From positions 1 to 59,044 of the forward strand of contig WRDH01000015.1 in the NCBI GenBank assembly GCA_009783555.1: 59,044 nt of DNA. Reading direction: 5' to 3'. The notes under the pieces are model-generated. The model made no database searches and was not told the origin of the DNA. It worked only from the letters and a program-made list of their open reading frames with translations. Of this stretch, positions 51,750 through 59,044 are shown one piece after another; the stretch's first letter is position 1; every line of letters begins with the position of its first letter. The position numbers and the translations under genes are program-made. The DNA is from Oscillospiraceae bacterium. Its GTDB lineage: Bacteria > Bacillota > Clostridia > Oscillospirales > Oscillospiraceae.

Positions 51750-54257
51750 ATGAAGTTATCATTAAGCTGGATAAAGGATTACATAGACTTACCCGGGGAT
51801 TTAACGCTTTCTAAACTTGCGTATGACCTTACGATGTCGACGGTCGAGGTTGAGGGTATGGTGGAGCTTAGAAATAGCTTTGAAAAGATGGTTGTAGGGT
51901 TTGTTAAGGAGATCCTTCCGCATCCGAATGCTGATAAGCTTATTATCTGCATGGTTGATGTTGGTGATGGCGATTTAAAGGAAATAGTTTGCGGCGGCAG
52001 CAATGTGGTGCAGGGGATGAAGGTTGCTGTGGCGCGTCCCGGTGCTATGATTAAATGGCATGGCGAGGGCGATTTAATTGAGCTTAAGAAAGCAAAAGTC
52101 CGTGGTGTCGAGAGTTACGGAATGATATGTGCGTCTACCGAGATTGGTTTGGAGGAGCTTTTCCCGCTCGAAGATGAGGATTCAATCATCGATCTATCCG
52201 ATTTTGAAGCCGAAGTGGGTAAAAACCTTGCGGCAGCACTTGGTTTGGATGATGTAATTCTGGAAATCGACAACAAGTCGCTAACGAACCGCCCCGATCT
52301 CTGGGGTCACTATGGTATCGCAAGAGAAATCGCAGCCATATACGACCTGCCGCTCAAAGAAGTTACTCCGTATTTGCCGCATCCTTCGCATTCATCAAAT
52401 AGCAAAGATGATTTTAAAATAGTTATTGATGATTCTCAACGTTGTCCAAGGTATCTTGGTGTCGATATTGAGGGTTTGTCTGTTAAGCCTGCGCCTTTCT
52501 GGATGCAAAGCCGTATCTGGCGTGTAGGAATGCGTCCGATAAACGCGATTGTTGATGTAACAAACTACGTTATGCTTGCAACCGGGCAGCCGACACATGC
52601 GTTCGATTCGGACTTGATAAAGGGTCATATCTCTATATGCCGTGCGGGTGACAGTGAAAAATTGCTGCTTCTAAACGGTAAGGAGCTTAATTTGTCGACC
52701 GAGGATCTGGTGATTGCAGATGAGGAAGAAGCGGTTGCGCTTGCAGGGGTAATGGGTGGTGCGAAGGATTCGATATTGCCCGAAACGAATAAGGTCATTC
52801 TTGAGATTGCAAACTTTGATGCTCTTAGTGTCAGGCGGACTGCGATGCGCCATGAGGTGCGCACAGAGTCTGCGACAAGATTTGAAAAAGGCATCGACCC
52901 TGAAAGAGTTGACCTTGCGTTTGCCATTGCAATGCAGTTGTTTGCAGACTTGTTCCCAGATATGATTGTGACAGGATTTCATGATAATTATCCGTCGCCG
53001 TTAGTACGAAAAGAGATTGACGTTTCGCTCGATTGGCTCGAAAAACGCCTCGGTAAACGCCTTTCAAACGAGAGAATCACCGGTTTGCTGAGCCGTCTCG
53101 GATTCGATATTACTTTTGATGCGGATAATATGCATATAACAGCTCCGACATGGCGTTCTACGGGTGATGTTTCGATTCCCGATGATATCGTGGAGGAGGT
53201 CGCGCGTATTCACGGTTTGGAGAATTTTGAACCGAAGACGATAATATCGGAGTTTGAAGGACCGGTAAATCAGCCGTTTATCGATATTGACAGGAAAATC
53301 AGGGAGTATCTGGCGTTTCGATGCGGTATGACCGAGATTTATACATATCCGTGGGTCGGTGACGATTATATCAAGGCTATACTGACAAGCAGTGACGGGA
53401 TGCTTGAGCTTTCCGCGCCGCCATCACCGGATGAGCGTTTTGTACGTAATTCGTTACTGCCGAATCTATGTAAGGCGGTGGCTGATAATCTTCGATACTT
53501 CGATGAGTTTTCGATATTTGAGTCCGCGCAAGTTATTTTTGACAAGGATTTCACTGCACCGTATGACAGTCGTGAGAAGTTACCCCTTCAACGCAGAAAT
53601 GTTGCGGGTGCATTTGCGGGAAGTCAAGATGATTTGACGATTTTGTTTAGAAAAGCTAAGGGTGTTTTGGAGTCGCTTTCGCGTTTTGTCCACATGGAGC
53701 CGCTTAGTTTCGGGAATGCTGAAAAGCCGGTCTGGGCGGATGATGTTGTGTGGCTGAATATTTTTGAAGAAGACAGGGGGACGGTTCATCTGTGTCAAGA
53801 CAAGGGGACGGTTCATCTGTCTTTAAGAAAAATCGGCAACCTTGCGCTACTCTCAAAAAAAGCAGCATTGGACTGTGGCATAAAGAACGCCGCTGTTATG
53901 CTTTTTGAGATCGACATTGATTCATTAAAGCCACTTGCGTCCAGAACAAATTCATTTACTCACATTCCCGAGTACCCGATGACAGATTATGATGTATCCT
54001 TCCTGTTCGATTCTGAAATCACATGGGAGAAAATTTACGAGGCGGCAACCGCGAAAATGGGTCCGGATTCTGTTTTGCAAAGTGTTTCATTTGTGGAAGA
54101 ATACACGGGACGTCAGATACCGGAAGGGAAAAAGTCGGTTACTTTGAGGTTGGTGATTGGGTCGTTGAGTAAGACTCTGAAGTCGGAGGAGATTGAGAAC
54201 TGTGCAAACGCTATAGCGAAGAGGCTGGTAAAGATGTTGGGCGCAAAGCCTCGCTAG
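51750..54257 (+). CDS. pheT: Phenylalanyl-tRNA synthetase beta subunit with a repeat-encoded insert
   Basis: 835 residues (about 800 usual). N-terminal tRNA-binding EMAP-like domain (about 40-150, VGFVKEILPHPNADKLIICMVD), B3/B4 editing domain, B5, and the C-terminal ferredoxin-fold anticodon-binding domain starting FTHIPEYPMTDYDVSFLFD. At about residues 674-690 the sequence EDRGTVHLCQDKGTVHLS is encoded by two tandem short repeats, placed in the catalytic-like domain just before ALDCGIKNAAVMLFEID. The reading frame is kept. Its TAG stop lies within the palindrome CCTCGCTAGCGAGG. Confidence 0.95.
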   Translation: MKLSLSWIKDYIDLPGDLTLSKLAYDLTMSTVEVEGMVELRNSFEKMVVGFVKEILPHPNADKLIICMVDVGDGDLKEIVCGGSNVVQGMKVAVARPGAMIKWHGEGDLIELKKAKVRGVESYGMICASTEIGLEELFPLEDEDSIIDLSDFEAEVGKNLAAALGLDDVILEIDNKSLTNRPDLWGHYGIAREIAAIYDLPLKEVTPYLPHPSHSSNSKDDFKIVIDDSQRCPRYLGVDIEGLSVKPAPFWMQSRIWRVGMRPINAIVDVTNYVMLATGQPTHAFDSDLIKGHISICRAGDSEKLLLLNGKELNLSTEDLVIADEEEAVALAGVMGGAKDSILPETNKVILEIANFDALSVRRTAMRHEVRTESATRFEKGIDPERVDLAFAIAMQLFADLFPDMIVTGFHDNYPSPLVRKEIDVSLDWLEKRLGKRLSNERITGLLSRLGFDITFDADNMHITAPTWRSTGDVSIPDDIVEEVARIHGLENFEPKTIISEFEGPVNQPFIDIDRKIREYLAFRCGMTEIYTYPWVGDDYIKAILTSSDGMLELSAPPSPDERFVRNSLLPNLCKAVADNLRYFDEFSIFESAQVIFDKDFTAPYDSREKLPLQRRNVAGAFAGSQDDLTILFRKAKGVLESLSRFVHMEPLSFGNAEKPVWADDVVWLNIFEEDRGTVHLCQDKGTVHLSLRKIGNLALLSKKAALDCGIKNAAVMLFEIDIDSLKPLASRTNSFTHIPEYPMTDYDVSFLFDSEITWEKIYEAATAKMGPDSVLQSVSFVEEYTGRQIPEGKKSVTLRLVIGSLSKTLKSEEIENCANAIAKRLVKMLGAKPR
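53772..53821 (+). repeat. Two tandem short repeats inside pheT
   Basis: Units at 53772-53796 and 53799-53821 with core GGGGACGGTTCATCTGT. They are in frame and encode RGTVHL twice. Confidence 0.92.
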
Positions 54258-54262
54258 CGAGG
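54249..54262. repeat. Perfect palindrome at the pheT-glxK junction
   Basis: CCTCGCTAGCGAGG contains the pheT stop (TAG) and the start of the glxK ribosome binding site (GAGGAA). A relative, GCCTCGCAACGAGGC, lies inside glxK at 55085-55099, so this is a second small palindrome family. Confidence 0.6.
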
Positions 54263-54268
54263 AAAAAC

Positions 54269-55522
54269 ATGAATTTATCTAAAGTGATAATTGCCCCCGA
54301 TAGTTTTAAAGGTGCGCTTACAGCGAGAGAGGCGGCTGATATTATCGCGGATGAGGTTCGGAAGGCATTTCCCGATTGTGAGATTATTAAGATGCCGATT
54401 GCCGACGGGGGAGAGGGTAGTGTTGATGCTGTCCTTTCTGCCACAGGCGGCAGGGTAATGTCAGCAACAGTTCTCTCTCCGGATTTCAGGCAAATCGATG
54501 CTACTTTCGGGATAGCAGATAATGGCACTGCAATTATTGAAATGGCGCAAAGCAGCGGTATCACAAGGCAATTAAAGCTTAATCCGATGACTTCCGATAC
54601 ACGCGGGTTTGGGGAATTGGTTTTAGCGGCGCTGGACGAAGGTGTAAGAGCGTTCACTTTGTGCATAGGGGGCAGCGCAACCACGGACGGCGGCTGCGGA
54701 ATGGCGGCTGCGCTGGGGGTCAAGTTTTTTGGGAGAACGGTGGGACAGGGGGACGGTTCATCTGTCTTCGCAGGACAGGGGGACGGTTCATCTGTCTTCG
54801 GAACAGAACTGTCCTCTTGCTTCACGCCATGTGGAGAAACACTTTGTAACATTGATTTTATTGATATGAGCGGGATTGATAAAAGAGTTTCGGAAAGCGT
54901 ATTTACGGTCATGTGCGATGTTGATAATCCTCTTTACGGGGAGCGTGGTGCAGCATATGTGTATGGTCCGCAAAAGGGTGCTAATCCCGAACAGGTGCGT
55001 ATATTAGACGATGGTTTAAGGCATTACGGAGCAGTTTTGCAAAAGACGTTTGGCAGGAGCTTTGACGATAAGACGCGGGGAAAAGCCTCGCAACGAGGCT
55101 CTGAAGACAGTGTACCTGTCCCTCTGTCCTGTATACCGGGTGCAGGTGCCGCAGGCGGTTTAGGTGCGGGTTGCATGGCATTTCTCAACGCAACACTAAA
55201 AAGCGGAATTGACACAATACTGGAGCTATATGATTTCCGATTGCATGTAAAAGACGCAGATTTACTCATTACAGGAGAAGGGAAACTCGACTCGCAAAGC
55301 TTTCAGGGAAAAGTTCTCTCGGGTATTTTGCGTGAGTCCGGAAATGTTCCGGTTACAGTGATTTGCGGAGTCTGTGACTGTGACCCTGCGATATTAAAAG
55401 AAAAAGGCATAACAGTATTTGAAACAAGCGAAGGGATAACAATTAAAGAGAGCATGGAAGAACCCGTGAAGTATTTACGGATTGCCGCCCAAAAAGCTAT
55501 GAGAAAAGAGCAGGACAGATGA
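54269..55522 (+). CDS. glxK: Glycerate kinase with repeat-encoded inserts
   Basis: Type II (GlxK/GarK family) kinase that phosphorylates glycerate. 417 residues; about 375-380 are usual. The N-terminal APDSFKGALTA..AA (9-24), ADGGEGSVDAV (45-55), IGGSATTDGGCGMAAALG (133-150) and the late PGAGAAGGLGAG, TGEGKLDSQSFQGK are signatures. The excess comes from repeats. Residues 158-178 (GQGDGSSVFAGQGDGSSVF) are encoded by two tandem units; a second insert of about 19 residues precedes IPGAGAAGGL; the last residues EQDR and the TGA come from another repeat. Whether the kinase is still active is untested. It follows pheT by 11 bases. Confidence 0.93.
   Translation: MNLSKVIIAPDSFKGALTAREAADIIADEVRKAFPDCEIIKMPIADGGEGSVDAVLSATGGRVMSATVLSPDFRQIDATFGIADNGTAIIEMAQSSGITRQLKLNPMTSDTRGFGELVLAALDEGVRAFTLCIGGSATTDGGCGMAAALGVKFFGRTVGQGDGSSVFAGQGDGSSVFGTELSSCFTPCGETLCNIDFIDMSGIDKRVSESVFTVMCDVDNPLYGERGAAYVYGPQKGANPEQVRILDDGLRHYGAVLQKTFGRSFDDKTRGKASQRGSEDSVPVPLSCIPGAGAAGGLGAGCMAFLNATLKSGIDTILELYDFRLHVKDADLLITGEGKLDSQSFQGKVLSGILRESGNVPVTVICGVCDCDPAILKEKGITVFETSEGITIKESMEEPVKYLRIAAQKAMRKEQDR
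54744..54796 (+). repeat. Two tandem short repeats inside glxK
   Basis: Units at 54744-54766 and 54774-54796 (core GGGGGACGGTTCATCTGTC), joined by TTCGCAG. Translated as GDGSSVF twice. Confidence 0.93.
55085..55127 (+). repeat. Palindrome plus diverged short repeat inside glxK
   Basis: GCCTCGCAACGAGGC (55085-55099) is followed by GACAGTGTACCTGTCCCTC with a TGTC end (55105-55127), a diverged member of the same GACAG...CTGTC family. In frame, upstream of the conserved PGAGAAGGLG. Confidence 0.65.
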
Positions 55523-55552
55523 ACCGTCCCCTTGTCTTCCCCTTGTCCTGAC
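55514..55552 (+). repeat. Short repeat at the 3' end of glxK
   Basis: Core GATGAACCGTCCCCTTGTC at 55514-55536 with a partial second unit (CCCCTTGTCCTGAC). The TGA within it is the glxK stop codon. Confidence 0.9.
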
Positions 55553-55580
55553 AGAAAGGGTTGCATTATGTAAATCAATA

Positions 55581-55610
55581 TGTTACAATAGGATACAAAT
55601 TGTTACAAAT
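55581..55610 (+). promoter_or_regulatory. Three 10-bp-spaced TGTTACAA-like repeats upstream of the hydrolase gene
   Basis: TGTTACAATA, GGATACAAAT and TGTTACAAAT follow in exact 10-base register, 70-100 bases before the start codon at 55680. The helical spacing suggests a regulator binding one face of the DNA. Confidence 0.45.
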
Positions 55611-55679
55611 TTATCGAAGACAAGACGTTTATCACAGATAAAATCTATCTAAGATATAGTATTCCATGGGAAAATTGTC

Positions 55680-57437
55680 ATGAAATCAAAAGAGTTAATT
55701 AAACATCTGTATCGTGTAATTATACTGATTATACTTATTGGTGTGGTTGCTGCATCTACTTCTCTAACTGCCGAATCTCCTAAACAGATTATGGAGTATC
55801 GTACAGATGAGGTGCTTCTTGTAATTGACGAAAAGCTTAATGAGTTTGTATCTGCCGATGAGAGTGATCGAAGTCATAAAATCAGCTTGCTCGAAGCGTT
55901 AGCGGATTTCCAAACGCAGATCAGCGATCATGACATACAGTTTGATAGAATAGATTCGGAACTTAACGTTGTCCGGAGTCAAATAGTTGATTGGTTTTAT
56001 GAAAATTATGTAAGTATGATATCTGAAATCGCGCAGAAGGCTGGGGGAGATATCTACGAGGTTGAGCAATACCTGCTGGTTATTTCGGAAGAGATTGACA
56101 GGTTAAGTGAAAATTTCTTTAGTGATGATATACCGATTGAGGATTTTTTGTTTGAAGATATTTTAACTGAAGAATCCATAGGTGAAGATATTCCGATTGA
56201 GGATATTTTGGCTGAAGAATCTATAAGTGACGAATTGTTGATTGAGGATATTTACTCAGATGATATTGATTCATTTGATGAAAGATTATATAAAGCAGAG
56301 ATTTATACAGAGCTTATAAATACATATGAAATGTTTGCCGATGATGATTTTATTGCGCTTAGGCTTGGCGCAAATGAAATGCGGATAGATGAATTAGCAA
56401 CAGTAATTAACCTAGTTGAAGAAGAGAGTATTGTTGACCGAGAGAGGGTTGCCGGATTATATGACATGATAAACACACTCATTGAAGGCTTTGCAGATGC
56501 AGACCGGGCAACGGCAATTGAGGCGGGTAACATTATTCAGAGGTTTGAAACAGAGCTTTCATTACAAAGAATGTGGTTTGAAGAACACTACTTTTCGCTT
56601 ATAAATGAAATAGTAGATTTGGATAGAGAAGACGAATATGACGATGTCACGGTAAAGACACAAATCGAAGCACTCGAACTGATAAAGCTGCTTATCGAGA
56701 GTGACGGATTAGTTGGTGATGATTTTCTTCTCTTGATAAGTGAACATATTGAAGAACTGATTGACGTGTATGAAATTGAACTTGCTGCCATAGAAGAACG
56801 CATTAAGCAAAGGGATATAGCAGCAGCCGCTGCCGCTGCAGCCGCCGTCGCTGCCGCTGCAAGCAGACGCAACACCTCATCGTCATCATCAAACGCGGGA
56901 AGCAGAACCGGCTCGAACAGCAATAATACAAGCGGAAGTGATTCCGGTTCGAATAATAATGCAAGCGGGAGCGATTCCGGCTCAAGCAATAACGCAAGCG
57001 GGAGTGATTCCGGTTCAAACAATAATACGGGGAGCAATTCCGGCAGCTCGTCCGCAAGTGTAAACAACAATTATCCTTCAATTTCAAGTAATTGCCGTGA
57101 AATGCTTGCACGCTTGGTCAGGCTTGAAGCACCTAATGAGAGTGCGGATGGTAAACAAGCTGTTGCAGAGGTTGTTTTAAACAGAATGGTTTCATCCCGG
57201 TGGAGTCATGCGAATACGGTTGAAGAGGTCATATTCGACGATAAATGGGGAGTCCAGTTCACAGTTAAAGACCTCATTTGGACAGATAGAGGAAACCCGT
57301 CTTCTTCTGACGTTGCAGCAGTGGATAGAGCATTAGGCGGCTCAAATGTACTTGGCAGAAGCTATGTTTTTTTCAATACAAGACCTGTAACGCAAGTTGA
57401 TGTTATATGGATAGGTTTACACGCTTTCAGTAAATAA
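55680..57437 (+). CDS. Membrane-anchored SleB-type cell wall hydrolase with long linker
   Basis: 585 residues. N-terminal membrane anchor/signal (about 12-32), then an acidic helical region with repeats of IPIEDFLFEDILTEES type (about 150-200). An Ala-rich helix (about 380-395), a Ser/Asn/Gly low-complexity linker (SGSDSGSNNNA units) and a C-terminal Hydrolase_2/SleB domain follow (about 470-585). The domain starts MLARLVRLEAPNESADGKQA with the catalytic Glu expected in RLEA, then VAEVVLNRMVSSRW. SleB enzymes cleave cortex peptidoglycan in spores, but anchored paralogues act in vegetative walls; this one is more like the latter. Start at 55680. Confidence 0.82.
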   Translation: MKSKELIKHLYRVIILIILIGVVAASTSLTAESPKQIMEYRTDEVLLVIDEKLNEFVSADESDRSHKISLLEALADFQTQISDHDIQFDRIDSELNVVRSQIVDWFYENYVSMISEIAQKAGGDIYEVEQYLLVISEEIDRLSENFFSDDIPIEDFLFEDILTEESIGEDIPIEDILAEESISDELLIEDIYSDDIDSFDERLYKAEIYTELINTYEMFADDDFIALRLGANEMRIDELATVINLVEEESIVDRERVAGLYDMINTLIEGFADADRATAIEAGNIIQRFETELSLQRMWFEEHYFSLINEIVDLDREDEYDDVTVKTQIEALELIKLLIESDGLVGDDFLLLISEHIEELIDVYEIELAAIEERIKQRDIAAAAAAAAAVAAAASRRNTSSSSSNAGSRTGSNSNNTSGSDSGSNNNASGSDSGSSNNASGSDSGSNNNTGSNSGSSSASVNNNYPSISSNCREMLARLVRLEAPNESADGKQAVAEVVLNRMVSSRWSHANTVEEVIFDDKWGVQFTVKDLIWTDRGNPSSSDVAAVDRALGGSNVLGRSYVFFNTRPVTQVDVIWIGLHAFSK

Positions 57438-57444
57438 CACAAAA

Positions 57445-57467
57445 GACAGATGAACCGTCCCCCTGTC
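57445..57467 (+). repeat. Short repeat downstream of the hydrolase gene
   Basis: Core GATGAACCGTCCCCCTGTC, just past the stop of the SleB-type gene and before the tRNA promoter. Confidence 0.92.
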
Positions 57468-57481
57468 CACCGAAAATTGCA

Positions 57482-57510
57482 TTGACAAAATTTAACACGT
57501 TTGCTAGAAT
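57482..57510 (+). promoter_or_regulatory. Promoter of the tRNA-Ala gene
   Basis: TTGACA at 57482-57487 and TAGAAT at 57505-57510 with a 17-base gap, 13 bases before the tRNA. A textbook vegetative promoter. Confidence 0.7.
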
Positions 57511-57523
57511 TAGCGAACCATAT

Positions 57524-57599
57524 GGGGGTATAGCTCAGCTGGGAGAGCGCTTGACTGGCAGTCAAGAGGTCAGCGGTTCGATCCCGCTTATCTCCACCA
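57524..57599 (+). tRNA. tRNA-Ala (anticodon GGC)
   Basis: 76 bases including an encoded CCA. Acceptor GGGGGTA pairs with TATCTCC, including the G3-U70 pair that identifies alanine tRNAs. The D arm AGCTCAGCTGGGAGAGC, anticodon stem CTTGA/TCAAG with loop CTGGCAG (anticodon GGC) and the T arm GGTTCGATC are all present. Confidence 0.95.
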
Positions 57600-57608
57600 A
57601 GCACCGCA

Positions 57609-57648
57609 AAGCCTTGCAATCACTACGATTGCGGGGCTTGTTCATTTT
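57609..57648 (+). terminator. Rho-independent-type terminator after tRNA-Ala
   Basis: AAGCCTTGCAATC and GATTGCGGGGCTT pair over an ACTAC loop, followed by GTTCATTTT. Ten bases after the tRNA. Confidence 0.65.
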
Positions 57649-57849
57649 GCCGAAATGTCAGAAATTCTTACGAAAATCTTGCTTACCCCGACCGAACTAT
57701 ACCCCCGCTTATAACATTTAACTTGTCATCTTTGACAATTTTATTATGCAATTTTGGTGGAGTTATACAATCTTTGGGGTCTGCACAATTCGCCCTGCGC
57801 TTGACTGACACCCCCGTTTTTTTGTACATATTGACGAAGGTAGGACTCA

Positions 57850-59044
57850 CTAAATATCCATTATACCATCCAGATGTCCGCCAAAAGTCCATTCGATCCG
57901 GTATTTATATCCGCGAGCAATGTGAATACGTTCAACAAGTTGTTCGATTATTTCCTGCTTTGAGCCAAGAGGCAAAGAAGCAAAGGTTAGATTATTGTTT
58001 GAGTTTAGCTGTTTGCGAACTTCGTGAAGCCTGCCTAATTTTGCTTTTTGGGCTCGCATAGTGTCACTTAGGCATAGAATTCTTCCTTCATAACCAAGTA
58101 TTTTGTTCTTTGAATCCTGTATAAGGTCGGTAACTAACACCGGAAGAAAAGCACTGGCTCCGAGTATCGCCTCAACGGCCTCTCTCTTTAAGACATCTAA
58201 AGTCTTTTTTTCGTGGACTAAAAGATTCTTCAAATCCTCGATTTCGTTGTACATATCACTGTCTATATTAAGCACGGATAGATGATTCTTATTAAGAGGA
58301 AATAGATAACTATGCATAATCTCTGAAAATAACGCATCAAATTTTCTAACCGAAAAACTCTTCTGCCCGCTACAAATGTCAATATGGCTTTTATTTATAC
58401 ATATATAATTGATACGTATATAAGTCGATTTACTGCCGTTTTTATTATACTGGACTTTAATGTTTCGGGTAACAGTCATTCTTTTCTCGCATTGCATACA
58501 ATAAAGAACATCAGCAAAGAGAGTAGTGGGTGCATGCACAGAGCGAGGGGGTCGCGGTTTGATGAGCTTATTTTTTTCAACTTGTCTTTGTGCAAGCCTA
58601 AAGATATCGGTATCTATAATCTGCAAGTGGGGGAGAATATCTGATTGAGTACTCCCGAACTTACGAATACCTGTATAAACAGGATTTTTTAACATATTAG
58701 AGATAGTAGCACTACTCCATGGTATCCCGTTCCTTGTAAAAAAACCTTGCGTGGTAAGGTGCTGAGCAATTCTGAACGTTCCCATCTTTCCATTGCAATA
58801 TAACTCATATATCAACTTTACTATAGCGGCTTCGGTATAGTTGATTAGTATATCGTGAACTTCAAAACCACGTTTATTCATACGCCCGATTTTACATAAC
58901 TGATAACCAAACGGTGCTGTTCCGCCAATAAATAAACCTTCTTTTGTAAGCTGCTCCATTCTTGTTTTGGTACGAATTGATGTTTTTATGCTTTCGCCTG
59001 AGGATTGCCAATATCTGATGTAATTAAGAAGCTTGTCCACGTGA
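57850..59044 (-). CDS. Large serine recombinase, N-terminus beyond the window
   Basis: At least 397 codons; the frame is open to the window edge and the catalytic resolvase domain is outside. Visible are the recombinase domain (GLFIGGTAPFGYQL, IPWSSATISNMLKNPVYTG), a zinc ribbon (LYCMQCEKRM and YICINKSHIDIC), a coiled coil (EIEDLKNLLVHEKKTLDVLK) and the C-terminal tail. This is the usual large-serine-integrase plan, unlike the recombinase at 20295-22208, which lacks the ribbon and coiled coil. It lies 250 bases after tRNA-Ala and points away from it, as at the edge of an integrated element. Confidence 0.9.
   Translation of the reverse strand, partial: HVDKLLNYIRYWQSSGESIKTSIRTKTRMEQLTKEGLFIGGTAPFGYQLCKIGRMNKRGFEVHDILINYTEAAIVKLIYELYCNGKMGTFRIAQHLTTQGFFTRNGIPWSSATISNMLKNPVYTGIRKFGSTQSDILPHLQIIDTDIFRLAQRQVEKNKLIKPRPPRSVHAPTTLFADVLYCMQCEKRMTVTRNIKVQYNKNGSKSTYIRINYICINKSHIDICSGQKSFSVRKFDALFSEIMHSYLFPLNKNHLSVLNIDSDMYNEIEDLKNLLVHEKKTLDVLKREAVEAILGASAFLPVLVTDLIQDSKNKILGYEGRILCLSDTMRAQKAKLGRLHEVRKQLNSNNNLTFASLPLGSKQEIIEQLVERIHIARGYKYRIEWTFGGHLDGIMDI

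Noticed and set aside
51160..51762. 200-residue minus-strand ORF across pheS
   Set aside because: The plus strand holds a full, conserved pheS; the antisense frame has no recognisable motif.

Overview
The window looks like chromosome from an uncultured or poorly sampled Clostridia-like Firmicute. The evidence is a PolC-type replicative polymerase, the frr-uppS-cdsA-dxr and rseP-ispG-polC gene blocks, a SleB-type cortex/cell-wall hydrolase, LPxTG-like and pilin-like surface proteins, and strong GGAGG ribosome binding sites. I could not assign a genus from sequence alone.

Layout. (1) 1-5,270: accessory edge with three AAA+ ATPases of the DUF4143/DUF234 nuclease-fused type, decayed gene fragments and short repeats. 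(2) 5,297-8,294: ugd plus a two-gene ABC-2 polysaccharide exporter. (3) 8,297-10,615: an XRE-cupin regulator fused to an acyl-CoA synthetase. (4) 10,876-16,649 (minus): rseP-ispG-polC; this PolC has no 3'-5' exonuclease domain. (5) 16,684-29,816: a 13.1 kb island bounded by 31-bp perfect inverted repeats. Its minus-strand operon (XRE regulator, serine recombinase, two small relatives of the recombinase C-terminal region, two ParB-like proteins) diverges from a plus-strand cassette (GIY-YIG/DUF4357, a DUF3644 HEPN-like protein, PglZ, BrxL). (6) 29,818-33,255 (minus): frr-uppS-cdsA-dxr. (7) 33,495-43,082: a 2,049-residue surface protein, a HEAT-repeat/glycosyltransferase pair, and pyrH. (8) 43,185-57,437: a pilin-domain surface protein, recG, nnr, pheS-pheT, glycerate kinase and a SleB-type hydrolase. 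(9) 57,524 to the end: tRNA-Ala and a second, truncated large serine recombinase.

How it fits together. In most Firmicutes pyrH-frr-uppS-cdsA-dxr-rseP-ispG-polC form one collinear block. Here the same order survives on the minus strand but is split twice: the 13.1 kb island sits between dxr and rseP, and the surface-protein/HEAT-GT segment sits between pyrH and frr. The island is the best candidate for an undescribed system. It pairs PglZ and BrxL, the last two genes of type 1 BREX, with two nuclease-like proteins, and has no BrxA, BrxB, BrxC or PglX. Its mobility/partition operon is also unusual.

A second theme is a family of about 21-28 bp repeats with core GGGGACGGTTC/GAACCGTCCCC. At least 20 copies are scattered through the window, single, tandem or as inverted pairs. 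Many lie in frame inside essential genes (polC, recG, pheT), in glycerate kinase and in the linker of the synthetase fusion, and two supply stop codons. They act as selfish palindromes tolerated as peptide inserts. All functional statements are by motif recognition from reading; no searches were run.
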